Positions 24,801-36,500 of a DNA stretch of 64,000 nucleotides are shown piece by piece. The translations under genes and the position numbers were made by a program. The stretch spans positions 496,001 through 560,000 of the forward strand of contig JBBDHG010000004.1 in NCBI GenBank assembly GCA_037951165.1, read 5' to 3'. Numbering within the stretch: the first letter of the stretch is position 1; every line of letters starts with the position of its first letter. The DNA comes from Lophius americanus. Lineage: Eukaryota; Chordata; Actinopteri; Lophiiformes; Lophiidae. The notes under the pieces are model-generated. The model was not told the origin of the DNA. It saw only the letters and a program-made list of their open reading frames with translations, and did not search any database.

Positions 24801-27800
24801 CCATACCTAGGACTTATCAAATGGGATCCCATACATTAGATTAAGTCTTCTTTAATTAGCAAAAAGCAGTTGGACATGTACTTTCACCATGGACTCTAGA
24901 CCATAAATCTTAGATTGTGTAAATAAGTCCCTCCTGTCTTACCCGGATGCGATTGGAGCCAAATTCCAGCATCTCCAAGCCTGTCAAGTGTTCCACGTTG
25001 GTAATGCTGCTAATCTTGTTGTGAAGCAGGAAAAGTTTCTTCATTTGGGTCAACTGGTCTAAACCTTCAACCTTCCTCAGAATGTTGAAGGACACATCAA
25101 GTTGCCTGTGGATGAGTCAAACATATCTGCTCATTAAAATTATTTACATTGGTTTTTTGTTCTATGGTAGCTACATACAATTCAGTTACTTTCTCTTCCC
25201 AATAATCAGGTTATACTACAAAGGGACTGTGCCATACATAACTTGTCTTTCCCCTTTGCTTGATAAAAGCTCTACAATATGTGAAAACAAACCTATAGTT
25301 TATCCTCAGACTTACTCCAACTCTGTGAGGTGGTGCAGGTTTTCCAGTTTGCGGATCTGATTGTCATAGAGATCTAACTCCCGCAGTGAGCTCAAACCAT
25401 CAAGGTTTTCTATCTTGTTAATGAGATTCTGTCGCAAAGAGAGTGTCTGTGAAGAAAGACAGATGAAAGAAAACAATAAGCACATACAATCTGCATTTTT
25501 ATAGAAGAAGAAAAAGAGAAACGTCCACTAATTCTGCTAAATACACTGCAACCATTACTTTATCACTTGCTTTACCACCACTTACTTTTGCCTTCTGAAG
25601 TACGTCCAAGCCTTCAATCTTTCCAATACGACAATGAACAAGATCAACATCCTACAAAGACAACAAACAGCTTAGCAAAACATGCCGTATATAAGTAATA
25701 GTAGTAGTCATTCCTATGAACTTACGAGATTGTAAAAATAGAGATTCAGGGGAAAAGAGCAACATAAAACACTGCATTGGGAATAAAAAGCTTAGTCTCC
25801 ACTGTCAAGCATGACATAATACCTACCAAAAATGTTAGTTTCTAAGATGCAACAGAATTTATTCATAATCCAAAATGACCAAATTATTTGACAAAATGTT
25901 GCTAGAAAGCATTAAAAGAGAAACTTTAAGACGGTATTTGAATATTATTCTACCCTTTTAAAAGTAAATGAGAACCCTTTATGTCTCCTGTTTACAAAAA
26001 TTATAGGAAAAAGTAACAGTGTCTTAAAATCAAACCAATTCTTTTTGAACAACATAGATGAACAAATCAATTGTTAAATACAATCATACCCTAATTAACA
26101 TACTGGCATATATTTCTGGACTTCTTTTCAGGCAGAATGGTAACCATATCGACACCAAAAATCTACCATGTTACTATAAAATGTTACATAACTAAAGCAT
26201 CTTTGCACCAGTGGTGGAAGAAGTATCACATCCTTAATGAGAACGCAAGATTGACCCCTGAGTTGGTGCTCGTTGAATGGAAAGACAACACGGATCTGCT
26301 GCCGTGTTCATGTGTACATTTCTAACAAAGGTCACGATCGAGTGAAATGGGTCAACTATTGTTTTAACATTAAAATAATACAGTGTAATTTTATGGGGGA
26401 TAGAATGTGCATAAGCTTTCACCATAAGCTAAGTTTTCACTGCTTACAAGCTCATTATATTATAGATTACCAGAGAACATGGAAGGGATCCCAACAGAGA
26501 TATTTATCTCTTAACCTCAGTAACTGTAAAGAAACTGTAGAACTGTACTCTTTAAGCATCAACTGTGGTTGATATTTGACGGACTTCATATAATTATTGA
26601 ATGTTATTAATATGCGTAGAGGGATGATGTTCACGTAGATGGATGAACAAGGCGGATGTGTTTACCTTTTTAGGAGCCTTTTTTTTTCAATGTGATATCC
26701 ATCCTCAAGGACAAAGCCTTGTTGATCCTTTGAACATCCCATGTGGTCACGGCTACTTTATTTTTTGCGGGGATGGAGATCTTTGATCTCTGTCTTTTTC
26801 TCTACTATTTCTCTGATGCATGCTTGTGTGGTGCCTCATGCAGATCTGGACTGGTCAGTCATAGAGATATGCATGTGAGTTTTCGCCTCATTTTAGTAAC
26901 GCCAGTAGAAAGAATATGTACATGAAATGATAACCAATGTTTTTACACCTTGGTATACTATGAAACCGGTAACCATGGCTACTATTGCTAAAACAAAATC
27001 AATCTATTTTCTTTACACCAAATTCTAACCTCTTCCTCTGGATCCAAGGTTATGGTTTCCATGTCAACAGGAGACTCTTCTTTACCTTCAATGAGAGCAA
27101 AAGTAATGAATGAATGAATGAATATGACCATCAAACCAAGGCTGAGTTATAATAAACTTGATAGAACTGCTCCTCAAGGATAGGTCAAATGCAGAACACG
27201 AATTTCACGATGTTGACCTGTGTAACAAAGTGAACATCTATGTTATTATTATCATTATAAATACATCAAAAATGTTCAGTTATATAAATACACCATGTAG
27301 AACGACTAATTAATCTATGACACACTGATGATCACTGGTGTTGCCATCAAATCACAACTGATTGCCTGACTTGTGTCGATCAACATTAGAGATTAATACT
27401 TGTGTTGGTGGGCTGATTGGGATCGACGTCGCCATTGATGCTCCTCCTCCTCTTCTCATCATCACCAGACTCCTCCGACTCACCCCTTCGATCCACTACA
27501 GTCAGTACACACAGCGGAGAGCAGCTGATATTCATGCGAATGCAGAGCTGTCATACCATAGTCCATCAATCATCAGACAACAACTCCAGAAGATGTCTGA
27601 ACATACAATAACTAGGCCCACCTCAGCCTCCTTGCATACGGAGGAGTAAGGATATTCTGTGGAGTATCCTCTGTCAGATACATATGATAGGCTATGGTTA
27701 GCTCCCTTACAATAGCACACAGGCTAAATACTAGCATGATAGCTCAATTGACTAGAGCTGACACATTTATGAGCTAAACAATTACGCCAGGTTAAATTAA

Positions 27801-28098
27801 TAGAAATACCATTACATTAAACATAAAATCCATTTTCCAATCATTAGACTGAACGGCACCTCAGTACACTCTAGAATAAACGTAGATTAGCATGATGCTG
27901 TAGCTTGACAGCGAAGGAGTGTTGTTAGCCTCTTAGTTAACAAGCCAGCTCTGCTTAGGAACAAGGAGATTAAATTAACAGGATTTGATCGCAGAAATAA
28001 TACTGGTCGTGCAGTTGATGCAGTACACGTTCACTTGCAGCTTCTCGGTTCTACTTACCTTCCATTTCTTGCAGCTCTCCAACAGACCGAGAAGCCAT
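19003..28098 (-). CDS. ppp1r7: Protein phosphatase 1 regulatory subunit 7 (PPP1R7/SDS22), 10 exons, complete
   Basis: PPP1R7/SDS22 is a leucine-rich-repeat protein that binds the PP1 catalytic subunit and affects its assembly and localisation. Exons in gene order: 28059-28098, 27400-27495, 27030-27085, 25586-25651, 25316-25446, 24943-25105, 21129-21245, 20923-21027, 20730-20816, 19003-19179. The 1038 bases encode 345 residues (human 360). The N-terminus is acidic and basic ([12 protein letters not shown]). About ten to eleven 22-residue SDS22-type LRRs run from roughly residue 65 to 310 (for example [16 protein letters not shown]). The LRR cap [20 protein letters not shown] and the terminal QIDATFIRF are typical of the family. 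Exon boundaries fall regularly relative to the repeats. Intron 6 (21246-24942) is swollen by retroelements. The start [14 protein letters not shown] is the first Met in the GC-richer first exon. Confidence 0.96.
19779..19990 (+). repeat. Degenerate teleost SINE fragment in ppp1r7 intron 9
   Basis: CATGGTGGTGTAGTGG, CTTCCTCCCACA, TAGGTGAATTGGTGACTCTTA, TCCTGTGATGAACTGG and GAGATGTACCCC follow the consensus of the SINE at 11895-12215, with an internal deletion that removes the B-box region. Confidence 0.65.
21806..22145 (-). mobile_element. L2-like LINE 3' segment, antisense, in ppp1r7 intron 6
   Basis: It begins with a (TAA)n run, then ACATTTGGATCAAATCTCAAAG (inverse of the 1.8 kb LINE tail). 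Then come AGAGGAAAGTTTTTAGTCC, GGGCATTCCACAG and a GTCCGGGGAAGGAGGAGG segment typical of fish LINE/SINE composite 3' regions. It has the same 3' end as the elements at 1200-1860, 24717-24785 and 57640-57700. Confidence 0.65.
22350..24260 (+). mobile_element. Ty3/gypsy LTR retroelement remnant in ppp1r7 intron 6
   Basis: Direct repeats resembling LTRs lie at about 22350-22660 and 23690-23935. They share ACACCATCATTATCACTAT, GTGATGCCAAGAGTA, AATAGTCAAGTGT and CGCATACG near their ends. A third partial copy (GACGAAACACCATCATTATC) is at 24200-24250. Between them, broken frames give an integrase core ([30 protein letters not shown]) and a downstream [16 protein letters not shown] motif. In-frame stops interrupt it. 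The whole gag-protease-RT part is missing, so this is an internally deleted, inactive copy. Confidence 0.8.
24717..24790 (-). repeat. LINE 3' tail fragment (antisense)
   Basis: A TAA run followed by CATTTAATTTATAATGCAC and TTTACATTTGGATCAAATCTC is the inverse of the LINE 3' end at 1785-1858. It is the short 5'-truncated end only. Confidence 0.65.
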
Positions 28099-28154
28099 GT
28101 TTCCTGTAAACAGTCCTAACAACTGCTCAACCAATCCAGTGGAGACACGCGGGT

Positions 28155-28180
28155 TGGGTGGCCACTAGGGGGCGTCAGAG
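28155..28180 (+). promoter_or_regulatory. CTCF-like motif upstream of ppp1r7
   Basis: CCACTAGGGGGCGTC (28162-28176) fits the vertebrate CTCF core CCASYAGRGGGCRS except at one of the last, more tolerant positions. It lies 64 bases upstream of the ppp1r7 start codon, on the side facing the class I-like gene. Binding is inferred from the motif. Confidence 0.55.
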
Positions 28181-30640
28181 CCAGACCAACGTTGTACCGT
28201 GTAATGGAGGTGCTTTTCAAATGGGGGTACATACACTTCACCTTTTGGGGTACTGAAGTAGAGTGTGAAATCTAAGAAAAGAAAATCTAACACTACATTC
28301 ATTCTGCATTTGAAAGTGACCCAAAAGGTGGGTCTAATCTAATCTTTGTCCTTGACTTTTAATATTAGTTTTTGTATGTCATCCGAATACTAGTGTGAAC
28401 AGATCTGTAGCATGAACCTTTTTTTGCAACAAGTTGAAAACAGCAAAACACTTTATTGGGATGAAACTTAATTTTCAAAATTAACAACAAAGTGATGCAG
28501 GCATTATTTTCCAGCAATGTTTAGGTGCACAACAAAATAGGCAGTGTTAATCTAAAGCCTGTGAGTTATGGCGAACACCTTTATAGTGGGTCGAAACTGC
28601 ATAGTTAAAACTGCAGTTTGAAAGTGTTAAATACTTAACACTAAGACAGAGATCCAATTATCTTTCAACACAGGTTAGTATTAAACTTATACAATACTAC
28701 ATAGAGTTTTTGCAATTTTAACACTGGAGAATTTGAAATTTAACTCAAAATTGTATTCTAATAGAATTGATTTGTGTCCAAAGAATGAAAGAATTAGTTT
28801 ATAACACATGGAATTATTCCCATACATTAGATCAAATTAAATCAAGATTTTAATATTAAAGATCAAACAAAGAAAGTAAATGCCAAGAGCTATTTTTCTG
28901 TCAGCTGTAGAAATGTTGCCATCCGGCTAGTTATTCCACATCAATGTATATAAGAACCTTAACATAACTGCAGTCTATGCCACAATGAATATGAAGATTT
29001 TCACTCAGAGAACAGTTTTATTATGTTAGTTACTCATAGTCAGTTAGCTTAGAATTCTGAGTTTCAAGTCTGGCTCTCAACTCCTTTCCTTGGTTTGACT
29101 CCTTTACCTTCAACATCTTAATTTTTTTTTTTGTGCAGATTGGAGCTGAATTTCCTCAAATATGGATTTAGTTTAACACCAAAATTACACTGTTTGGAGT
29201 GAAATTCAGCTCTGAAATGTGTGACTCTGAAATTTCAACTCCCGGTATTTGCTGTGTATAATGACTGTGTTGTGTGTTCAGGCTGAGGACAAGAAGGCAA
29301 GAACATCATTAGATTGGTGCATTTTCCCATTTATTTATTAAATTTGAAGCAATACGTCTCCAAGTTGTCATTGCTTAGATCCTACATGCGAGCAACTATT
29401 GTTGTACAGGTCCCGCTCAACAATGATTTTGGACAGTCAGGGCAAAAGGACCAGATATAAGAGGGACCCATATCATGCATAATTTATATGAATGACTGAT
29501 ATTTAAAATAATTTTACAATGATACGTTAAATAAAATACATATATGAGTATGATAAACAAAATCCTAGTAATATTTTAGGACATAAATTATTACTATTTT
29601 AAGTTCAACTGTTTGATGCTGTAATTTTCTAACAACAAGTGCTCTTATGACAGAACGGTGCACAGAACGGTGTTTGTCAGACATAACAAAAAGAAAGACC
29701 TCGGAAAACAGTGGGGAAAAGGGAATATTTTCATTTCCTTATCATTTTTGATGAGATATAGTGGAGAAATGAGTCATTGAAAGAATAGTTTATAACTAGA
29801 AGAGCTGCAAATAATATAAGAGTATTCCTTAAAAAAGCTAAAATGGGTTGTTGTTTAATTACCAATGCAGGTTTTATACTGTGGTGACTATATTCATAAG
29901 ATGTGTACTTTAAGAAACATATAATAGAAATATTCAAAACCCATGATTTGGAGTGAGCAGAATCACAAACTTCTTCAGAGAACACCTTAAAAGGGAAGTG
30001 TGATTTGATTTGAGTATATCACTGCAATGTAAACCATGTGCATGACAGAAAGCATGAACCGGTCTCGCTCATAAAACCCCCACTCTCTCTGAAGTACTCT
30101 GCACTCTCACAGCGGACTGTTTATACCATCACATCGTATTTGCAGTGCATACCTTTCTTTTAAAAATATACCTCTAACGGGCGGAAGCATATAGAAACAG
30201 CACCAAACGAATCCTCCTTTGTTATAACCATATAATAACACAGTGAATTATTTAACATGTTCATAACCTTTGCTTTTATATAATATACAGAAGACGGACA
30301 GTAACTGTGGATACTAGAATATCTTATCCTAAGCGTTCGTCATTTATTTTTTATAACACAAACCATGTATGAGGCACCAGCTGTGATAACAAATAGGGAC
30401 ACGGGGTTCAGATTTAATCTATAGCAGTGTGTGGGAAGTCAAGATGAACAAGATATACCTCATTATCAGACTGATAAAAACTGTGCCAGCCAGATTAAAA
30501 GTGAGACATGTTGGGCATGTTGCCCAGGCTTTAAGTAGTTTATTTTATCTTATTATTATCATTATTTATTTAAGTATCTTATCTTATTATTATTTATTAT
30601 TATAAATTTTTGTGTTTACATCGGACTGGGTGAAGGGCAA
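28181..30640. other. Intergenic, nothing recognised
   Basis: AT-rich with no domain-bearing exon. A low-complexity TTAT/TTATT stretch lies at about 30530-30610. Open frames near 29731-29985 are hydrophobic by composition only. Confidence 0.45.
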
Positions 30641-30649
30641 AGAAGCTCT

Positions 30650-31490
30650 TTAAAAGAAGGGCGTCTTTTTTTTTCTGAGGAGGTTCAAGTCTTTCAACTT
30701 CTGCCAGATGATGCTGGGCTGAAGATCTTCTTTGAGGCTCTGTTGGCCAGTGCTATCTTGTTGTTGTTGTTTGCTTGAGCAGGAAAGGTCAGGGGTTGAC
30801 TTTTAAAAATGAATCTGTGGGACCAAAGAACGGTATCCTCTGACGTTGGTGTCGTAGAGGAAAAGGCTGTGTTCTCCACACTCCATCCATGATGGCTTGG
30901 CCCAGCATCAGAGCTATTGGAGTCACACTACTCAAATGCACCACAGGGAGCAAAAAGTGGTTCTTCTTTCTGTCTTCGTACATCGAACTGTACACCTCAA
31001 CCCTCAGATAAGAAAAACTTTACTTATGTAGGCTTGCAAAGCCAGGAACAACGCTTGCATGAAGACGATGAACTCCTCAATCTTCCTTGTTGTGCTTGAG
31101 TGTGGCGCGACTGCCACACTCAAGCAAATAACTGACGTTATACAGTGACGTAATGGTGTTGCTCTGACTTGGTTCCTTGCCAATGGAATAGCAAACAGGT
31201 TCTAAGAAGGTATTTGTGTTGAACCAACTACGCACTGGCACTAGCACTGGCACTAGCACCAGCACCGAACTAGAACCACGTTCTTTTTGGTGGAAAAGGG
31301 GTAACAACCGCCCCAACCCCTTACATAAACAGTTCTTGGCACTAGACCAGCAAGGAATTGGTGCTTGTCTGGCACCAGTTTTAAGAGTTGGGAGCTGGTG
31401 TTTAGGTTTTCGAAAAAGCAAAGAACTGGTGCTAAGTAAGGCTCTGGCTCCGAACTAGCCCTTGAACCAGCTTTGTGGAAAAAGGGTTTT
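30650..31490. repeat. Unclassified repeat-like segment with perfect hairpin
   Basis: A higher-GC island. It contains a perfect 14-base inverted repeat with a 6-base loop (31093-31126) and short reiterated GGCACTAGCACT-type units at about 31230-31270. The GGCTCTGGCTCCGAACTAGC and TTGTGGAAAAAGGG stretch near 31440-31487 resembles transposon ends. No transposase was identified with confidence. Confidence 0.4.
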
Positions 31491-31499
31491 CATTCAACC

Positions 31500-31755
31500 G
31501 GAGTCAATACATTCGTTTTCAGACTTAATTATATATCACCTGCACTTAAAGGGCTAATGCAATACACTCAATTTTGCACATATTCCTGATTGTACTATAT
31601 AGTACAATTCTTATATCTCTTGTATCCCTTATATTAATTTTAATTTACTCCATTTATAACATTATATATTGTGTTTTAATGTTTGCAAGGACAATCTGTT
31701 ACAACCAATTTATCCCCGGAAATCATTAAATTAATTCTGATTCTGATTAGCCTCT
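31500..31755 (+). repeat. LINE 3' tail fragment
   Basis: ACCAATTTATCCCCGGAAATC then ATTAAATTAATTCTGATTCT resembles the ends of Rex/L2-type fish LINEs (AATTTCCCC..GGGATxAATAAAG..TTCTGATTCTG). Only the tail is seen. Confidence 0.5.
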
Positions 31756-32338
31756 TAGAGAAATTACCTGGGTTCATATAAACAAAGACAAACACATACA
31801 AACATTTTTTTATGGGAAGATATACATATATACAGTATATGTGTATGTGGTTTCTGCTGTAATATAATATCCTATATATAATATAATATCCATAATAATT
31901 TGGAAAAATATTTAGAAATAAAATTTTATAATACAAATTCTAATTGTAAAAATTAATCAACGAAGTTGAAATTTTGATACATATTGTATCATTGTTAATA
32001 TGAATGCATTGTTCCCAAGCAAAAAAAGCTGATTTCTAATAATAATCATTATCATCATTATTGCCATTGGGTGAATTTTTGTACTTTGAGAATTTCAATT
32101 TGAGTTACCAGACCTATTTTACTGGGAAACATGCCTAAATATGTATTTGCTGTGCTTCAAAAAATGTAATATTTGATTTTTAACAAGCTCCTATTTACTT
32201 GGCAGCCGAGTCAAAATACACATTTTGAGACCTGATCTCTGCGGTTGAAGTACCACAGTGTGGACCTATGTGCTACACTGTGCATCTCTTAGCCATGAGT
32301 TAGCACAAAGAAGGAATCAGGGTTGTTTTTGTCAGCAA

Positions 32339-32867
32339 GCGGGTTTATTGGAAACTCCGAGTTTCTTAACCCTGAGCTTAGAGAAACTCTGGGTTTTCCA
32401 TTCCAGAATGTGAGGTTAGTTAAACTCTGAGTCAGCTACAATGGTAACTTACCGTCTGAACCCAACTTGCTTGCTGGCAGGTTTACTTCAACAGACCCTG
32501 ACTTTGTTTTCACTCTTCCTCCTGCTGCACACGAAGCTGAGCGTTCAGACGTGACGTGTCCATCTCTCATTTGTAATGTTTATACAGTAGATTGACGTCT
32601 GGAGAGGACTAAGAGACCCAGATTGAACGGGCTTTCACTCCATGATGTAACTGAATGACATTCTCCAATCATACATCTTACCTATGGCCTTGACGCTGGC
32701 TTTTGATTATCCTCGTGAGCAAGTTTTACTCAGAGTTAGTTAACAAACTCAGGGTTGATTGAACCCATTCAGATCAGCTAATCTGGAACCCAAAACCTTG
32801 AGTTTCTCATGTCAGGGTTTATCAACCCAGAGCTACAGGGATCAACTCAGAGCACGTTAAACCCGCC
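32339..32867. mobile_element. Inverted-repeat MITE, about 530 bp
   Basis: The left end GCGGGTTTA with AACCCTGAGCTTAGAGAAACT is mirrored on the right by the inverse of GCGGGTTTAACGTG and AACCCTGACATGAGAAACTC. Further paired copies of AACTCTGAGT/CAGGGTTGAT occur inside. Such AACCCTGAGTT inverted repeats are familiar from fish PIF/Harbinger-like MITEs. No open frame. The superfamily assignment is tentative. Confidence 0.65.
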
Positions 32868-33059
32868 TTCTGAAATAAACTCCAGTGCAGTGGAATAGCA
32901 CAGCAGAAACATGTCTGCAAGAAAGTGAGTGTGTGGGGGCCTGTAAAGATTAAAATCTAGCACCGCCCCAGTTTCCTGTTTCATAATGTTTAATTCATGT
33001 CGACTTTCCCTTTTACTCTTTCTTAACATTTTAAATATAGGATTTTCTACGCTACTTTC

Positions 33060-33500
33060 CCTTGAGTACTCACAGTTTGGAGACAGTGCACCAATCTTCC
33101 AGCTAGGTAAACTTTATTAAAGAAAAGTACTTTGTCCATTGGTGAGATTGACGTCCCTTTCCCTTCTTTTCTACTCCCGTTCGACTCCAGACACTTGTGT
33201 TTGTGTTCAGCCAGGTTTCTGGAGGACATCCTCGTCTCCAGAAGCAGAGCATGACACACATGTTGTGCCGAATGGGAACTCGGGTAGACGGTCGGCCTCA
33301 TCAGCCAATCAGAAGTGAGCGTCTTCGAGGAGCGTTCTGTGTGGGATCCACAGGGGAGTGGAGCGGAGACGGTCTAACGTATGCTACCATTTTTGAAAGG
33401 TGGATGCGTTTATATGGCATAAAGCTAGTTAAAACTGAGGGTTAGTTAAAACTGAGGGTAAATTTGTCCTTGACGGTTGGATTTAAAGGAGAGACAGGAA
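33060..33500 (+). promoter_or_regulatory. Probable promoter/5' flank of the class I-like gene
   Basis: A moderately GC-rich stretch directly upstream of the signal-peptide exon, without repeat signatures. The tandem GTTAAAACTGAGGGT repeat at about 33428-33460 lies just before the gene. No TATA box was fixed. The promoter role is inferred from position. Confidence 0.3.
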
Positions 33501-36500
33501 ATGCATACTTTAGGCATTCTGGTGTTTATGCTATACGACTTATCTCTGGGTTTGCCAGTTGCAGTAGGTAAGGAGATTTTTTTATTTGCATCGATTTATC
33601 ATGTTTCTGTACACTTGTCAGCCACAACCTTAACACCACTTGCTTCATGTTGTGGAAGTTCCCCTTTCTGCTGACAAAACAGCGCTGTGTGTTGTGACAG
33701 CTTTCAACAGAAACGACGTTAACTTTTTCAGCAATTTCTGCGACAGTAACTCTTATGTGGGCTCTGAAAACACAGTCTATTCTTCTCTCCACACAAGCCA
33801 GTGAGCCTAGGGCAGACATGACTCTGTCTTCGGCTTACCAGTTGTCCTTCCTTACACCATTTTAGCAGTTACAGTCTTAACAACTGCAGACCGAGAACAC
33901 CCAACAAGACCTGCAGTTTTGGAGATGCTCTGACCTAGGTGTGGTGCCGTCAGCGTTTTGGCCCTTGTTAAATTCCCTAACATACTCATGCATAATTTGT
34001 CCTGCTTGCATAATTTGTCCTGCTTCCACTCATCAACATCGTAGACAAAATGTTCACTTGCTTCCTCACATATCCGTCTGACTGACAGGTGCCATTGTCG
34101 GGAGATTATCTGACTAAACCTATTAGTAATTATAATGTCAAGGCGGATCAGTGTGTTTTGAAGTAATAATGAGAGGCCAGTAAAAACTCGGAATGTGCCG
34201 CCATTGTGAGCAATTTGTTGGACATCTGGATCATAATCATTATCTTTATTAGTGGGATCTGCGTTGTCAAAAGTACTCTCCATATGGTCCATTATGATTT
34301 TTTTATTTTGTTTATGTTAAAATATTAATGCAAAACTACTTTGAATGAGTAATGGAGAATTGTGGTAGAGCTGGACTTTCCTTTTGGTCATTTTTCACCT
34401 GTTCCTGCATAGATTCCACCTGCTTATAAAACAGCGTAGGAAGTGTGTGAAATGTATTAATGTGTCCGTGTTAGAATATACATAGTGGGTACAGGTGGGA
34501 GAGATTATCACAGGAGGTGAGGAATTATTGGCATGACATACAAATGACCCTGCCAACTTGTGATGTTTTTCAGTAAATGCGTTTCGACAAAGTGTTTCGC
34601 CACAAACACAACAGCCAGTGTAACACAACGATCACAGAATAGTTTTACCACTAAGACCTTTCTCTATGCCGCCATTGTTTATTTACACGGATGGAGCTAT
34701 TTTTATCATATATTCTATAACATATATGGTCCACATTTATGAGAGCCATTTCTAGTGGCAAAATACTTCAAGAGTTTGTTGTTTTAAATACACTTTGTGT
34801 CTCCTATTACATATTTTTAACAGTTGATGCATCTGTTTTTGAATATCCCTGTCTATTTTCTCTTTTTAGATACCGTCATAGTGCAGATCCAGCAGTGGGC
34901 AGTGGTGGGCACTCAACAAGTAGTGGAACAGGTTCTTCTCAATGGATTCTCTCTCATTGACACAAGCCAGGAAGTTGACAGCATTATCCAAAGCATGTCA
35001 CCTGATGCACTCTTCCATACTCACATTAGTGCCAACCAGAGTTCATTATTGAGTAAATAAAAATCTCCATACACCATTAGTGCACGTAACTACCGGGAAA
35101 GATTACAGATTGTTTCTAAAGTCTTAACCTCTTTGTTGCTAGGAAACCACACTTTCCTTCGTTCTCGTGAATGTATACTGGAAGGTTCTCATCTGCACTG
35201 GACCGACCGTGTGTTTTATGATGGGATGGTCTACCTGACTCTGGACCACACTGACAAGTGGAAAGCCCACGTGCCGCAAGCGCTGGCCCTCAAAGCGTTG
35301 TGGGACCAGGAAGTGCAACGCACAAGGGCAGAGAGGATCAATCTTCAGGAGGGATGCATCAAGCTAATGAGGGAACTGAGACTTTCTGTCGAGCTGCCAG
35401 GTAATTAGTGATCGATCATTTTGTTGTTGTTTTTTTTGTAAAATACTCCTTAATGCTTCTGCTCTTACCTACCACCACCAGGTACTCAAACAATCTTAAA
35501 TTACACAACTTGAGATTTACCCCTTTGCTAACATTTGTAATGAACGAGACAACAGTTCATTTCTTTGTCTTTGATACTGAGAATAAAACTGACTCCAAAC
35601 ACACTTGTCCATAAGGCCGGAGACTGATCTTCACCGGTTGGGTCGCCCAAGTGGGGGTGTCTATTTATCAATGAGCCGAAACACCTGATGACACCGGGTT
35701 CATCACTGATGATGTGTCCAAGCCAAACCATCTACATGCAGATGATGTTTCTCTAAACTAGTCACCATCATCAATCTTCTGGTACTTCGGGGTGCATGTG
35801 ACACAGCTTGTTCTAAAACGAATATCTGTAATTGATCATGGGTGTTAAACCATCACATGATGGTCCTGCCTTAACTTGCCACAAGGCATGTTCTGCATTC
35901 TCCGTTCTCTGATGTTCTCACTACAGTATTTGTAATAACATTGGTGAATCACTCCAATAGATAATACTTAATCTGGATCCATATTAACATTTGCATATTA
36001 TAGTTTGACTATTGTTAAGGGAAAAAGCCTGAATAATGTTTTCAGCTGTAAATTTTTGAAGTGAAGGTATTATTCTTAGTCAAAACAATAAACCTTCATA
36101 AACAGTACCCACTCATTTGAGAGTGACCAGTGTTATTTACATGAAGTTGGGTTTATTATTTTTGAATTTTTTTCCAGACACAGGGACCCCCTTTCCTCAT
36201 TTTCTGATCCCAGTCTTGGCAATCCTGGCATTTTTTGGACTGATCACATTCAGCCTCTTCCTCTCCCAAAAGCTAGGTGAGTACTTTCTATCTGGGCAAT
36301 CATAAAGGACGTTGTTAGATGCTCAAATTCAGCACAATCATGTATTATAATTAATGTAAGGTGTAACTCACCTCTTTTCACCTCCCTCACCCTCATAAAG
36401 TTAATTTTCAAATGTGTTAGAGGGGTTTGGAATCTCTAAACTCACAGGGATATATACATGTAAAGCATAGTCATGTGTTCTTTCTATCTTGCACTCTCTG

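Noticed and set aside
26137..26572. Open frames in ppp1r7 intron 3-6 region near 26.1-26.6 kb
   Set aside because: They lie within an intron. The AGTGGTGGAAGAAGTAT stretch at about 26210 is a common fish transposon end, and no protein match was seen.
28450..28620. Possible relative of 15395-15560 (shared AGTGATGCAGGCATT and a GTTATGGCGA-like motif)
   Set aside because: Only two short anchors were found by eye, which is not enough to claim a repeat family.
31077..31421. 114-codon minus-strand open frame with repeated Val/Leu/Pro codons
   Set aside because: It reads through the reiterated GGCACTAGCACT units. The protein is an artefact of the DNA repeat.
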